Position numbers and translations under genes: made by a program | Assembly (NCBI GenBank): GCA_900549475.1 | Contig: UROF01000001.1 | Location: 62,001 to 126,000, forward strand | Direction: 5' to 3' | Source of the DNA: an uncultured Eubacteriales bacterium | Lineage (GTDB): Bacteria; Bacillota; Clostridia; Oscillospirales; Oscillospiraceae | DNA length: 64,000 nucleotides | The notes under the pieces: model-generated | The model's input: only the letters and a program-made list of their open reading frames with translations | What the model was told of the DNA's origin: nothing | Database searches by the model: none | Shown: positions 51,208 through 58,996 of the stretch, one piece after another | How positions within the stretch are numbered: position 1 is the stretch's first letter | Layout: each line of letters begins with the position of its first letter

Positions 51208-51963
51208 ATGGGTACCCTGTATGCGGAAAGCGTGTTTCTCCGCCGTCCGCTGCCGGAGAGGAGTTATCTGAATCTGCTTCCGGCAGTGAATTGGCTGAAG
51301 GAACATCGCCTGTCGCTGGATGCGCCAGTGACATTCCTGGTGGGGGAGAACGGCAGCGGGAAATCCACCTTGCTGGAAGCTATTGCCGTGACCTGCGGTT
51401 TCAATGCCGAGGGCGGCACCAGAAACTTTACTTTCTCTACCCGGGCTACCCACTCGGAACTGGGGGAGTATATCACAGTAGCCAAGCGGCACTACCCCCG
51501 TGACGGCTTTTTTCTTCGGGCGGAGAGTTTCTATAACGTAGCCACCAATATCGATGAGATGGATGAAGAGCCCTCCTTCAGCCCCAGGCTGATCGACAGC
51601 TACGGCGGTGTGTCCCTGCACCACCAGTCCCATGGGGAGAGCTTTCTGGCCCTGGTACAGAACCGCTTCGGAGGAAACGGGCTCTACCTTCTGGACGAGC
51701 CGGAGGCGGCACTGTCACCTACCCGGCAGCTGACTTTGCTGGGGGAGATGCACCAGCTGGTGGAACAGGACTCCCAATTCATTGTAGCCACTCACTCGCC
51801 TATCCTGATGGCCTATCCCGGAGCCAGGATCTATGAGCTCAGGGAGGATGGCATTCATCCGACAACGTATCAGGAGACGGAACATTACCAGCTCACAAGA
51901 CGCTTTCTGGAGAACCCGGAGCGGATGCTCCGGTATCTGTTTTCTGATGACGAAGAGACGTAG
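51208..51963 (+). CDS. AAA-family ABC-type ATPase (chromosome-associated, unknown)
   Basis: A 251-residue ATPase with Walker A FLVGENGSGKSTLLEAIAV (about 43-61), a Q-loop-like region, a signature-like SHGESFLALVQ and Walker B LYLLDEPEAALSPTRQL (about 161-177), followed by FIVATHSPILMA (H-loop). These fit the small MoxR-unrelated AAA_15/AAA_21 ('predicted ATPase') group, sometimes part of anti-phage or toxin systems but often solitary. ATG 51208 is two bases after the ruvB stop; its ribosome site is weak, implying coupling. Confidence 0.85.
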   Translation: MGTLYAESVFLRRPLPERSYLNLLPAVNWLKEHRLSLDAPVTFLVGENGSGKSTLLEAIAVTCGFNAEGGTRNFTFSTRATHSELGEYITVAKRHYPRDGFFLRAESFYNVATNIDEMDEEPSFSPRLIDSYGGVSLHHQSHGESFLALVQNRFGGNGLYLLDEPEAALSPTRQLTLLGEMHQLVEQDSQFIVATHSPILMAYPGARIYELREDGIHPTTYQETEHYQLTRRFLENPERMLRYLFSDDEET

Positions 51964-52000
51964 TTCGGCTGTTTCAATATTTTTATTTTGAGGAAGGCCT

Positions 52001-52534
52001 ATGCTGGATGTAGAGGTATGCTTTGAGCGATACTGTAAGGAGCACGATTTAGAAATTGCCCTCTCCTGGGAGATGCAGGAGGGATATGAAACAGCTTTTG
52101 GATCTTTTGATCCGACCTGCCGAACCCTCTTCCTGAATAAGAGCCTGCTGCAGACTGCTCCAGAGCAGGAGGCGCTGTTTTATCTCTACCATGAACTTCG
52201 CCACGCCCTTCAGTATCTTCGTCCGGAGTTATTTGACCAGCAGGTCCAAGTAAGCCGTTTTTATGTTATCCTGTACAATGGAGTATGTTATAAGCTGGTG
52301 GATAACACCTGGAAGATGTCTGTACTGACTGGAGATACGGAACATTTCAAAGCCGCTTATTTGTCGCTGCCATATGAACTGGATGCAAACACCTATGCCT
52401 ATCAGACAGTCAAGGAGATCATCGGCAATACGGCGGCACTGCAGGAGCTGGCTTCTAGGTGGATACCTGCGAAACCACTCCCTGCGGAGGAGCTTGAGCG
52501 GCTATTCTGTCTAATCGACAGAAGTATTTGTTAA
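52001..52534 (+). CDS. Putative zinc metallopeptidase with HExxH motif
   Basis: A 177-residue soluble protein. YLYHELRHALQYL (about 64-76) contains HELRH, a minimal zincin motif, and LSLPYELDANTYAYQ (about 126-140) offers a glutamate for a third ligand, as in gluzincin-type ImmA/IrrE-like or SprT-like proteins. No signal peptide. I do not recognise a named family. ATG 52001 follows GAGGAAGGCCT. Its position 37 bases after an AAA ATPase suggests a pair, but no toxin or repressor is adjacent. Confidence 0.68.
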   Translation: MLDVEVCFERYCKEHDLEIALSWEMQEGYETAFGSFDPTCRTLFLNKSLLQTAPEQEALFYLYHELRHALQYLRPELFDQQVQVSRFYVILYNGVCYKLVDNTWKMSVLTGDTEHFKAAYLSLPYELDANTYAYQTVKEIIGNTAALQELASRWIPAKPLPAEELERLFCLIDRSIC

Positions 52535-52615
52535 GGAAAGCGGATAAGGTCTTTTCACCTTTGATCCGCTTGGTCATTAGTTGATGAAAAATTCTGTAAA
52601 TAAAGGAGAACCACT

Positions 52616-53971
52616 ATGGGCAAACTATTTGGAACAGACGGTATCCGGGGCATCGTAGGTGAGAACCTGACAGCAGAGCTGGCCTTTCGCGTAGGCCAGG
52701 CGGTAACCATGGTGCTGAAGGAGAAGAAGGGGAGCGCGCCCCTCATCACCATCGGCATGGACACCCGCATCTCCTCCGACATGCTGGAGAGTGCTTTGAT
52801 CTCCGGCATCACCTCTGTGGGCGGCGACGTGATGCCCCTGGGCGTGATCCCCACCCCCGCTGTAGCCTATCTCACCGTAAAGGTGGAGGCAGATGCCGGC
52901 GTAGTGATCTCCGCCAGCCACAACCCCTTTGAGCACAATGGCATCAAGGTCTTCAACGGCCAGGGCTACAAGCTCTCCGACGCCCTGGAGGAGCTGGTGG
53001 AGGAAAAGATCCTCTCCGGCGATCCCATGCCTATCGAGAAGGGCAGCGGCATCGGCAAGCGGATTCACGGCATGAAGAACCTGAAATATGAGTATATCAA
53101 ACACCTGCAGAGTACTGTCACCGATGATCTGGCAGGCCTTCGGATTCTGGTGGACTGCGCCAACGGCGCTGCCGCTGCCACGGCTCCCGACCTCTTTGCC
53201 GGCTTTGAGATCGAGGCGGATTTCATCCATCGCAAGCCCAACGGCATCAACATCAATGACCGCTGCGGCTCCACCCATCTGGATAGTCTGGCCGCCATGG
53301 TCACCGCCGGCGGCTATGATCTGGGCGTGGCCTTTGACGGCGACGCAGACCGGTGCCTGATGATCGACGAGAAGGGGAATCTCATCGACGGCGATAAAAC
53401 CATGGCAGTCTGCGGTCTCCATATGCGGGATGAAGGCACCCTTACCGGCCGTGCTATCGTAGGCACTGTCATGAGCAACCTGGGCCTCCATGAATTCTGC
53501 AACAAGAACAATATCCGTCTGATCTGCACTCCGGTAGGAGACCGGAACGTGCTGGAGAAGATGCTGGAGTTCGGCTATCGCATCGGCGGAGAGCAGTCCG
53601 GCCACACGATTTTTACCGATTTTGCCACCACCGGCGACGGCCAGCTAACCGCTCTGCAATTCCTGCAGATCCTCAGCCGCAGCGGGAAGAAAGCCAGTGA
53701 GCTTGCCTCTATTTGCCCCTCCTATCCCCAGGTATTGGTAAATGTGAAGCTGGAGAACCGCCAGGGGCTCAAGGAAGCGGTCATGGCTTCGCCGGAATTG
53801 GCAGATGCCATTCGCCAGGAGGAGGAGGCACTGGGCGGCGACGGACGTGTCCTGGTGCGTGCTTCCGGCACAGAGCCGCTGATCCGGGTCATGGTGGAGG
53901 CAAAAACCCAGGAACACGCTTCTGAATGTGCAAACCGTCTGGCCTCTTTCGTGCAAACTGTAAAAATTTGA
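52616..53971 (+). CDS. glmM: Phosphoglucosamine mutase
   Basis: A 451-residue enzyme converting glucosamine-6-P to glucosamine-1-P for UDP-GlcNAc and peptidoglycan. It starts GKLFGTDGIRGIVGENLTAE. The phosphoserine loop is GVVISASHNPFEHNGIKVF (about residues 97-115), the Mg2+ loop is VAFDGDADRCLMIDE (about 237-251) and the phosphate-binding end VLVRASGTEPLIRVMVE is present. ATG 52616 follows AAAGGAGAACC. A hairpin (52538-52571, AAGCGGAT with ATCCGCTT) ends the previous operon. Confidence 0.96.
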   Translation: MGKLFGTDGIRGIVGENLTAELAFRVGQAVTMVLKEKKGSAPLITIGMDTRISSDMLESALISGITSVGGDVMPLGVIPTPAVAYLTVKVEADAGVVISASHNPFEHNGIKVFNGQGYKLSDALEELVEEKILSGDPMPIEKGSGIGKRIHGMKNLKYEYIKHLQSTVTDDLAGLRILVDCANGAAAATAPDLFAGFEIEADFIHRKPNGININDRCGSTHLDSLAAMVTAGGYDLGVAFDGDADRCLMIDEKGNLIDGDKTMAVCGLHMRDEGTLTGRAIVGTVMSNLGLHEFCNKNNIRLICTPVGDRNVLEKMLEFGYRIGGEQSGHTIFTDFATTGDGQLTALQFLQILSRSGKKASELASICPSYPQVLVNVKLENRQGLKEAVMASPELADAIRQEEEALGGDGRVLVRASGTEPLIRVMVEAKTQEHASECANRLASFVQTVKI

Positions 53972-54001
53972 AGCTCCTGTTCATAAATTTTTAATATTTA
54001 C

Positions 54002-54031
54002 TTGACAAACAGAAGAAGAACTAGGTATAAT
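54002..54031 (+). promoter_or_regulatory. Promoter ending five bases before the sigH-like start codon
   Basis: TTGACA (54002-54007), 18 bases, TATAAT (54026-54031), near consensus. The expected start falls on or beside the ATG at 54037, so the mRNA would be leaderless. A second, weaker promoter lies upstream: TTGAAG (53968-53973), 18 bases, TAATAT (53992-53997), which would give a 33-base leader. Confidence 0.6.
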
Positions 54032-54036
54032 AAGCC

Positions 54037-54675
54037 ATGTCGATTCACAATGCCAAATATGCCGTATATATTGATCTGACGGACGATGCGTTATGCGCTC
54101 TGGCCCATCAGGGGGACCGCGACGCAGAGGAGACTCTAGTCACCCGCTATAATCGTGTGGTCCGGCAATTGGCCCGTCCCTATTTCCTGGCAGGCGGCGA
54201 CAGCGACGACCTGGTCCAGGAGGGTATGATCGGCTTGATTTATGGAGTCCGGGAGTACGACGCCGGGAAATCGGCCAGCTTCCGCACTTATGCAGAAACT
54301 TGTATCCGCAACCGTCTGTATTCTGCGGTACGGACTGCCGCCCGTGATAAACATACTCCGCTGAACCAGTCGGTTCCACTTGAAATACCCTTCTTTGACA
54401 GCCATACTACCTCTTTGGGCGCACCTCTTCCTTCCCAGGCCAATCCTGAGGATCTGATCATCGGTCGTGAGGGTGTGCAGGACATTTTGCGTGATGTCCA
54501 AAAGCAGTTGTCCGAGTTTGAGGCGAAGATTTTGGGGTTATATTTAGATGGCCTGACCACACGGGAAATGGCCGAGGCGGTTTCAAGGTCCCCCAAATCG
54601 GTGGACAACGCCGTGCAGCGCATCCGGCGCAAAGTAGCACGGCACCTTACTTCCGGCGATATCAGCAACGGCTGA
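54037..54675 (+). CDS. sigH: RNA polymerase sigma factor, SigH (Spo0H)-like
   Basis: A 212-residue sigma-70 factor. Region 2: QGDRDAEETLVTRYNRVVRQ, the core-binding GDSDDLVQEGMIGLIYGV (about 57-74) and the -10 recognition region SFRTYAETCIRNRLYSAV. Region 4: LSEFEAKILGLYLDGLTTRE then SPKSVDNAVQRIRRKVAR. The pattern RDKHTPLNQS between regions matches SigH, which governs the transition to sporulation; the weaker alternative is another small sigma of this group. ATG 54037 is the only early start; there is no strong ribosome site, agreeing with a leaderless or weakly translated message. Confidence 0.87.
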   Translation: MSIHNAKYAVYIDLTDDALCALAHQGDRDAEETLVTRYNRVVRQLARPYFLAGGDSDDLVQEGMIGLIYGVREYDAGKSASFRTYAETCIRNRLYSAVRTAARDKHTPLNQSVPLEIPFFDSHTTSLGAPLPSQANPEDLIIGREGVQDILRDVQKQLSEFEAKILGLYLDGLTTREMAEAVSRSPKSVDNAVQRIRRKVARHLTSGDISNG

Positions 54676-54717
54676 GCGCAATATATTTTTTTCTATTCAA
54701 AAAGAGAGGGTAAGATC

Positions 54718-54996
54718 ATGTACGAAGACAAGACCTTAGTTTGCAAGGAGTGCGGCCAGGAGTTCGTATTCACTGCCGGTGAGCAGGAGTTCTACGCTGA
54801 GCGCGGCTTCCAGAATGAGCCCCAGCGCTGCAAGGCCTGCCGTGACGCCCGCAAGAACGCTGCCCGCGGTCCCCGCGAGTACTTCACTGCGGTTTGCGCC
54901 AACTGCGGCGGCGAGGCTCGGGTTCCCTTTGAGCCCAAGAGCGATCGTCCTGTTTACTGCAGCGAGTGCTTTGCCAAGATGCGCGAGCAGGGCTGA
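54718..54996 (+). CDS. Small zinc-ribbon protein with CxxC pairs
   Basis: A 92-residue basic protein with three CxxC-type pairs: VCKECGQEF (about 8-16), RCKACRDAR (about 37-45) and VCANCGGEA/YCSECFAKM (about 58-84). It has the CxxC-x(n)-CxxC arrangement of a family often found in Clostridia and Chloroflexi, with the zinc ribbon first and a second ribbon at the end. No function is known; nucleic-acid binding is plausible. ATG 54718 follows AAAGAGAGGG. Codon use is strongly biased, suggesting high expression. Confidence 0.87.
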   Translation: MYEDKTLVCKECGQEFVFTAGEQEFYAERGFQNEPQRCKACRDARKNAARGPREYFTAVCANCGGEARVPFEPKSDRPVYCSECFAKMREQG

Positions 54997-55018
54997 TTCC
55001 TTACAATTTGATATCTTT

Positions 55019-55050
55019 GGGACGTCCGCAATGCGGGCGTCCCTTTTTTC
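55019..55050 (+). terminator. Intrinsic terminator after the zinc-ribbon gene
   Basis: GGGACGTCCGC (55019-55029) pairs with GCGGGCGTCCC (55033-55043), one G-T pair, followed by TTTTTT. Confidence 0.9.
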
Positions 55051-55099
55051 ACGGCTTTTCTCAATGGCGATCTGACCATGAATATACATTGAATCCAGC

Positions 55100-55128
55100 T
55101 TGCTATTTTTTAAAGGATATAGTAAAAT
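55100..55128 (+). promoter_or_regulatory. Predicted promoter of the aminotransferase
   Basis: TTGCTA (55100-55105), 17 bases, TAAAAT (55123-55128). Start near 55135, leader about 53 bases. Confidence 0.5.
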
Positions 55129-55187
55129 ATGTTGAACAGATACCGCCAGATTATCGGCGCGTATCACATGGAAAGGAGCAAATAACG

Positions 55188-56462
55188 ATGGAATACAGGA
55201 GCATGAGCAGAGAACAGCTGCAGGCAGAGTACAGTGCCGTTACAGAAGATTTTGCAGCTCTGAAGGCCAAGGGTCTGAAACTGGATATGTCCCGTGGAAA
55301 GCCCGGAAAAGCGCAGCTGGACCTGGTCAGCGGTATTCTCTCGGTACTGGAAAAACCGGAGGACTGTGTGGTAGATGGCGTAGATGTACGCAATTATGGT
55401 GAGCTGACAGGCCTGCCTTGTGCTAAGCGCTATTTCGCCGAGATTTTAGGTTGCCAACCCGAGGAGTGCTTTATTGGCGGCAACGCCAGTTTGACCTTGA
55501 TGTATGATACCATTTCTAAAGCTTATACCCACGGTCTGCTCCACAGCGAAAAACCCTGGTCAAAGTTAGAAAAGGTAAAATTCCTTTGCCCAGCTCCCGG
55601 ATATGACCGGCATTTCAAAATCAGTGAGTCTTTCGGCATGGAAATGATCACCATTGAGATGACGGAGAACGGCCCGGATATGGATGCGGTAGAGGAGGCT
55701 GTCAAGGACCCCGCCGTCAAGGGTATGTGGTGCGTACCTAAGTACTCCAACCCCGAGGGCGTTATCTACAGCGATGAGACCATCCGTCGGATCACCCACC
55801 TCAAGCCCGCCGCCCCCGATTTCCTGCTCATGTGGGACAATGCCTACTGCATCCATGAGTTCGACGGCGAGTTCGTTCCCTTTGCCGATATCATCACCCT
55901 CTGCCGGGAAGCTGGAAACCCCGACATGGTCTTTGAGTACGCTTCCACTTCCAAGGTCACGCTGCCCGGCGCCGGTGTGTCTGTTATGGCCTCCAGCGTA
56001 GACAATATCAAGTACATGACCAAGCTTCTGGGCATCCAGACCATCAGCTACGACAAGGTCAATCAGCTGCGCCATGTCCGTTTTCTTAAGGACAAGGCTC
56101 ACACCTTGGAGCTGATGAAGAAGCATGCCGCCATTATGAAGCCCAAGTTCGACGCTGTAGTCAGCGCTCTGGATAAGGAGATCGCACCTCTGGGTATCGC
56201 CCAGTGGAAGCGGCCCAAGGGCGGTTATTTTGTCAGCGTGGATACTATGGACGGCCTGGCCAAGCGGACCCTGGCCCTGTGCAAGGAGGCCGGTGTTGTG
56301 ATGACCGGTGCAGGTGCCACGTTCCCCTATGGTGTGGACCCCAGAGATCGGAATATCCGCATTGCTCCCAGCCTTCCTCCCGTGGAGGAGTTGGAGCAGG
56401 CCATCGCGGTGTTCTGTACCTGCCTGAAGCTGGCAGCTCTGGAGAAGCTTCTGGCTGAGTAA
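55188..56462 (+). CDS. Class I aminotransferase, aspartate aminotransferase type Ic
   Basis: A 424-residue PLP enzyme. It has the N-terminal LKLDMSRGKPGKAQLDLVSG, NYGELTGLPCAKRYFAEILG, the PLP-ring motif LMWDNAYCIHEFDGEF (about 221-236) and the Schiff-base Lys in YASTSKVTLPGAGVSVM (about 259-275). This subgroup (PF12897) includes type Ic aspartate aminotransferases, so aspartate/oxaloacetate interconversion is the likely role, feeding the asd/dapA pathway. ATG 55188 follows AAAGGAGCAAATAACG. Single gene with its own promoter and terminator. Confidence 0.9.
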   Translation: MEYRSMSREQLQAEYSAVTEDFAALKAKGLKLDMSRGKPGKAQLDLVSGILSVLEKPEDCVVDGVDVRNYGELTGLPCAKRYFAEILGCQPEECFIGGNASLTLMYDTISKAYTHGLLHSEKPWSKLEKVKFLCPAPGYDRHFKISESFGMEMITIEMTENGPDMDAVEEAVKDPAVKGMWCVPKYSNPEGVIYSDETIRRITHLKPAAPDFLLMWDNAYCIHEFDGEFVPFADIITLCREAGNPDMVFEYASTSKVTLPGAGVSVMASSVDNIKYMTKLLGIQTISYDKVNQLRHVRFLKDKAHTLELMKKHAAIMKPKFDAVVSALDKEIAPLGIAQWKRPKGGYFVSVDTMDGLAKRTLALCKEAGVVMTGAGATFPYGVDPRDRNIRIAPSLPPVEELEQAIAVFCTCLKLAALEKLLAE

Positions 56463-56504
56463 TACTATTCCTGCCGGACGCCGCTGTAATCTTTGAATTA
56501 AATA

Positions 56505-56548
56505 ACGGGAGCAGACTTGTGTATCAAGTCTGCTCCCGTTTGCTTTTC
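56505..56548 (+). terminator. Intrinsic terminator after the aminotransferase
   Basis: ACGGGAGCAGACTTG (56505-56519) pairs perfectly with 56525-56539, followed by TTGCTTTTCTT. Confidence 0.88.
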
Positions 56549-56597
56549 TTTAACTGTTCTGAGCAAATCCAGACAAAAATCACATTTTGTATAAATA

Positions 56598-56626
56598 TTG
56601 ATATCAAGAAATGGATCTGATAAAAT
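56598..56626 (+). promoter_or_regulatory. Predicted promoter of the surface protein gene
   Basis: TTGATA (56598-56603), 17 bases, TAAAAT (56621-56626). Start near 56633. Confidence 0.55.
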
Positions 56627-56659
56627 TAAACTAGTTTTTATCTTGCAGGAGGAATACAT

Positions 56660-58465
56660 ATGGCATATTACCCTAAGATACGCAGATTCATCGTTTCGCT
56701 GTGTCTCTTGGTTCTCATCGGCAGCCAGGGGATCACCGCCAGCGCTATGGTGTACACGCCTCCTGAAGACCAGACAGAGCCATCTGCGCCTGAAACATAT
56801 ACGGCAGAGCTGGGATCCTGCACCATCGGTGAGGGGGAGATCATCAGCTATACCACAGTGTCATCCCAGTTTGCCGGCAAAGAGCTTCCGGAAGGGATGT
56901 ACGCAGGGGAGCTGACCGTCAACATCACCGGGCCGGTCATCATTGAAAGCGGCGGCTGCCTGGAGATCGGTACGTTATCCATCGGCGGTAAGGATGAGGC
57001 AAGCCCTGTTATCAGGGGAGTCCTGTCACAAAGCGGTCTGATCATCGTAAAAGCAGGCGGAAAATTGAATCTGAAAAGTGTAACACTGGATACACAGGGC
57101 GAGGGCTTCCTGATCGTACAGGAGTCTGGCGGCTCTATCTCTCTTTCCGGTTCTCAGCTCGACAGCTCTCTCATCCAGTGGGCTCCGGCGTTTGTCAATA
57201 ATCTCAACGACGATCCGGATGATTTGTGGCTGGCAGAAGGAACCTTCCTTTTTTCAGAACATCTGCCTTCCTACCTACGGACGGATATAGAAAGTCAGGG
57301 GACCGAAGAGCGGGTGGATGTCCCTGTTGCCTGGGATATGAGCGGCTATGATGGACGTACTTCCGGGGAAGTGACGCTCACCGGCCAGTTTCTGAGTGAA
57401 AATGGGGATCCGATAGCCTCTGCCCGGCCTTTAACGCTGACGGTACACTGGTACGAAACCCAGCGCATTACCGTAACGGATGTGACATGGCGTGGAGAGA
57501 ACGCTTGTTCCGCAGATTTTGCAGTTCTGGAACTGCCGGAGTACACAGACCTGTGGGGAGAGATATCCTCAGATGGGGGATATACTTGGACCCGCTGGTC
57601 GGAATTTGAGGTCATAGAAAACGATGGCAGTATTCTCTGCATATTCTGTGAACTGGAGAATACCCCTCGCCTGTATCGCATCTGCGCAGAGTATGACAGC
57701 CACGACGGATATGCCTTCTGGAGTTCCGACGTGTTTCACCTTCCTAATGAAGACAGCGACGATCAAGGCGGCAACCGGGGCGGCAGCATCACTCCCAACC
57801 CGCCGGACCGTGTACCGCAACCAGGTGATTCGCAGGATTATGGAACAAATTTGATACCCTGGCTTCCCCAGTTTCCGGGATCTATTATCGACTCGTGGCT
57901 CCCACAGGGCCCCACTGATGACGCTTCTTCGGGAAATACGCAGATACCCGGAGATACCTCGGATGCAGAAGCGGTGAGCCCGAAAGATGATACGGAGGAA
58001 GACCCGCATTCGGAACAGGGCGGCACTACCCAAGAAACAGGTTCCAACCCTGAGGAAGCGATGGGTAATAATGGGTCCGCTTCTCAAAACTCCGGTCTGC
58101 ACTCCAACCCTCTTACCTCCCATATTGAAACTGATGGTGCCGATGGGGAGAGTGGAAGTGAAATTGCCGGAGACACGGATGACAACGCCGCAGCAGCACC
58201 AGAATCCACCCCCGGTGAGGACGGCGCTTCTGTTTTGGAGGAAAGCGAGGAAGATCCGTTTGCCTCCATCCCGCCAACCAATTCCAGCTCCGAAACAACA
58301 GATCCTCAGCAAGCTGATCACTCTGCCAGTGACGCACCGGCGCCGCTTTCTGTGGCAGGACAGGTAGGCCTTGCCGTGGCGGGTATAGGCGCCTGCACCG
58401 CAGTCGGCTTGGCAGTGGCAGGCGTAGGGCCCTTCCGCAGAAGCAAAGGGAAGAGAGGCAAATAA
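56660..58465 (+). CDS. Large secreted, C-terminally anchored surface protein
   Basis: A 601-residue exported protein. It begins with a signal peptide (about 1-30: basic start, hydrophobic VSLCLLVLIGSQGITASA). Residues 75-170 contain regular hydrophobic alternations (GPVIIESGGCLEIGTLSIGG) suggestive of a parallel beta-helix. Residues 185-370 look like one or two Ig-like/beta-sandwich domains. Residues 375-560 are a disordered Pro/Asp/Glu/Ser/Thr-rich stalk. It ends with a membrane segment (about 565-588) and a basic tail RRSKGKRGK. No LPxTG motif is seen. ATG 56660 follows CAGGAGGAATACAT. No family recognised; likely surface display. Confidence 0.78.
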   Translation: MAYYPKIRRFIVSLCLLVLIGSQGITASAMVYTPPEDQTEPSAPETYTAELGSCTIGEGEIISYTTVSSQFAGKELPEGMYAGELTVNITGPVIIESGGCLEIGTLSIGGKDEASPVIRGVLSQSGLIIVKAGGKLNLKSVTLDTQGEGFLIVQESGGSISLSGSQLDSSLIQWAPAFVNNLNDDPDDLWLAEGTFLFSEHLPSYLRTDIESQGTEERVDVPVAWDMSGYDGRTSGEVTLTGQFLSENGDPIASARPLTLTVHWYETQRITVTDVTWRGENACSADFAVLELPEYTDLWGEISSDGGYTWTRWSEFEVIENDGSILCIFCELENTPRLYRICAEYDSHDGYAFWSSDVFHLPNEDSDDQGGNRGGSITPNPPDRVPQPGDSQDYGTNLIPWLPQFPGSIIDSWLPQGPTDDASSGNTQIPGDTSDAEAVSPKDDTEEDPHSEQGGTTQETGSNPEEAMGNNGSASQNSGLHSNPLTSHIETDGADGESGSEIAGDTDDNAAAAPESTPGEDGASVLEESEEDPFASIPPTNSSSETTDPQQADHSASDAPAPLSVAGQVGLAVAGIGACTAVGLAVAGVGPFRRSKGKRGK

Positions 58466-58495
58466 CAAACTTACAGTTCCTATCTTGTGTGCCAA

Positions 58496-58530
58496 AGCGC
58501 CCCGGAATATCCGGGGCGCTTTTTTATTGG
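58496..58530 (+). terminator. Intrinsic terminator after the surface protein gene
   Basis: AGCGCCCCGG (58496-58505) pairs with CCGGGGCGCT (58511-58520), followed by TTTTTATT. Confidence 0.9.
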
Positions 58531-58699
58531 CTGTAGAACTTGTAAATTCACAAGCTCGTCACATCCCCCCCAACCTATAGCGTAACGGCAAACCTTTCAG
58601 TACAATATATTCACTAAATGATTTTTCTGGAAACAGTTCATTACATCAGTTCAAGAAAAAGTGGGGAAGAGGTGCCGGTACCCTTTTTAAAACCGGCAG

Positions 58700-58928
58700 A
58701 AAACGAATATCAGGAGGTTGCCTATTTCTGGACAGCCGCGTAGCTTGTGACTTTTCCAATGTCAACTCCATTATTTACGGCCATTATCGAAAAAATGGTT
58801 CTATGTTTGCTGCTCTGGCCGGATACAAGGAGCAGAGTTATTACGATCAATACCCTTCTACCTGCAGCTATGAGTTTGAAAATGCCCGTTTCGTCGTACA
58901 TGGCGTGCTGCGGCCCTTATCAAACTAG
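58700..58928 (+). pseudogene. Class B sortase remnant
   Basis: In the frame ending at the TAG 58926-58928, translation from 58722 gives LFLDSRVACDF, then NSIIYGHYRKNGSMFAALAG and YKEQSYYDQYP. This matches the core of class B sortases, which have IFLD, then (T/S)(V/I)IYGH with the catalytic His, then the NMKDGSMF-like region and 'Y'-rich stretch. It has no start codon with a ribosome site, the N-terminal part is not readable, and the protein ends before the catalytic Cys (TLxTC) and Arg, so it cannot work. The frame upstream of 58700 does not give a sortase. It lies directly after the surface protein gene. Confidence 0.75.
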
Positions 58929-58937
58929 CAGCAAGAG

Positions 58938-58975
58938 ATGCCCCCGGACGCAATCAATTCTGCGTCCGGGGGCAT
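58938..58975. terminator. Hairpin before the histidine kinase gene end
   Basis: ATGCCCCCGGACGCA (58938-58952) pairs perfectly with 58961-58975. Neither strand shows a T-run; it separates the sortase remnant from the convergent kinase. Confidence 0.6.
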
Positions 58976-58996
58976 TCAGCTTTCTGTATGCATCTG

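Noticed and set aside
58300..58465. LPxTG-type sorting signal at the end of the surface protein
   Set aside because: The C-terminus has a membrane helix and basic tail but no LPxTG, NPxTG or similar pentapeptide before it.
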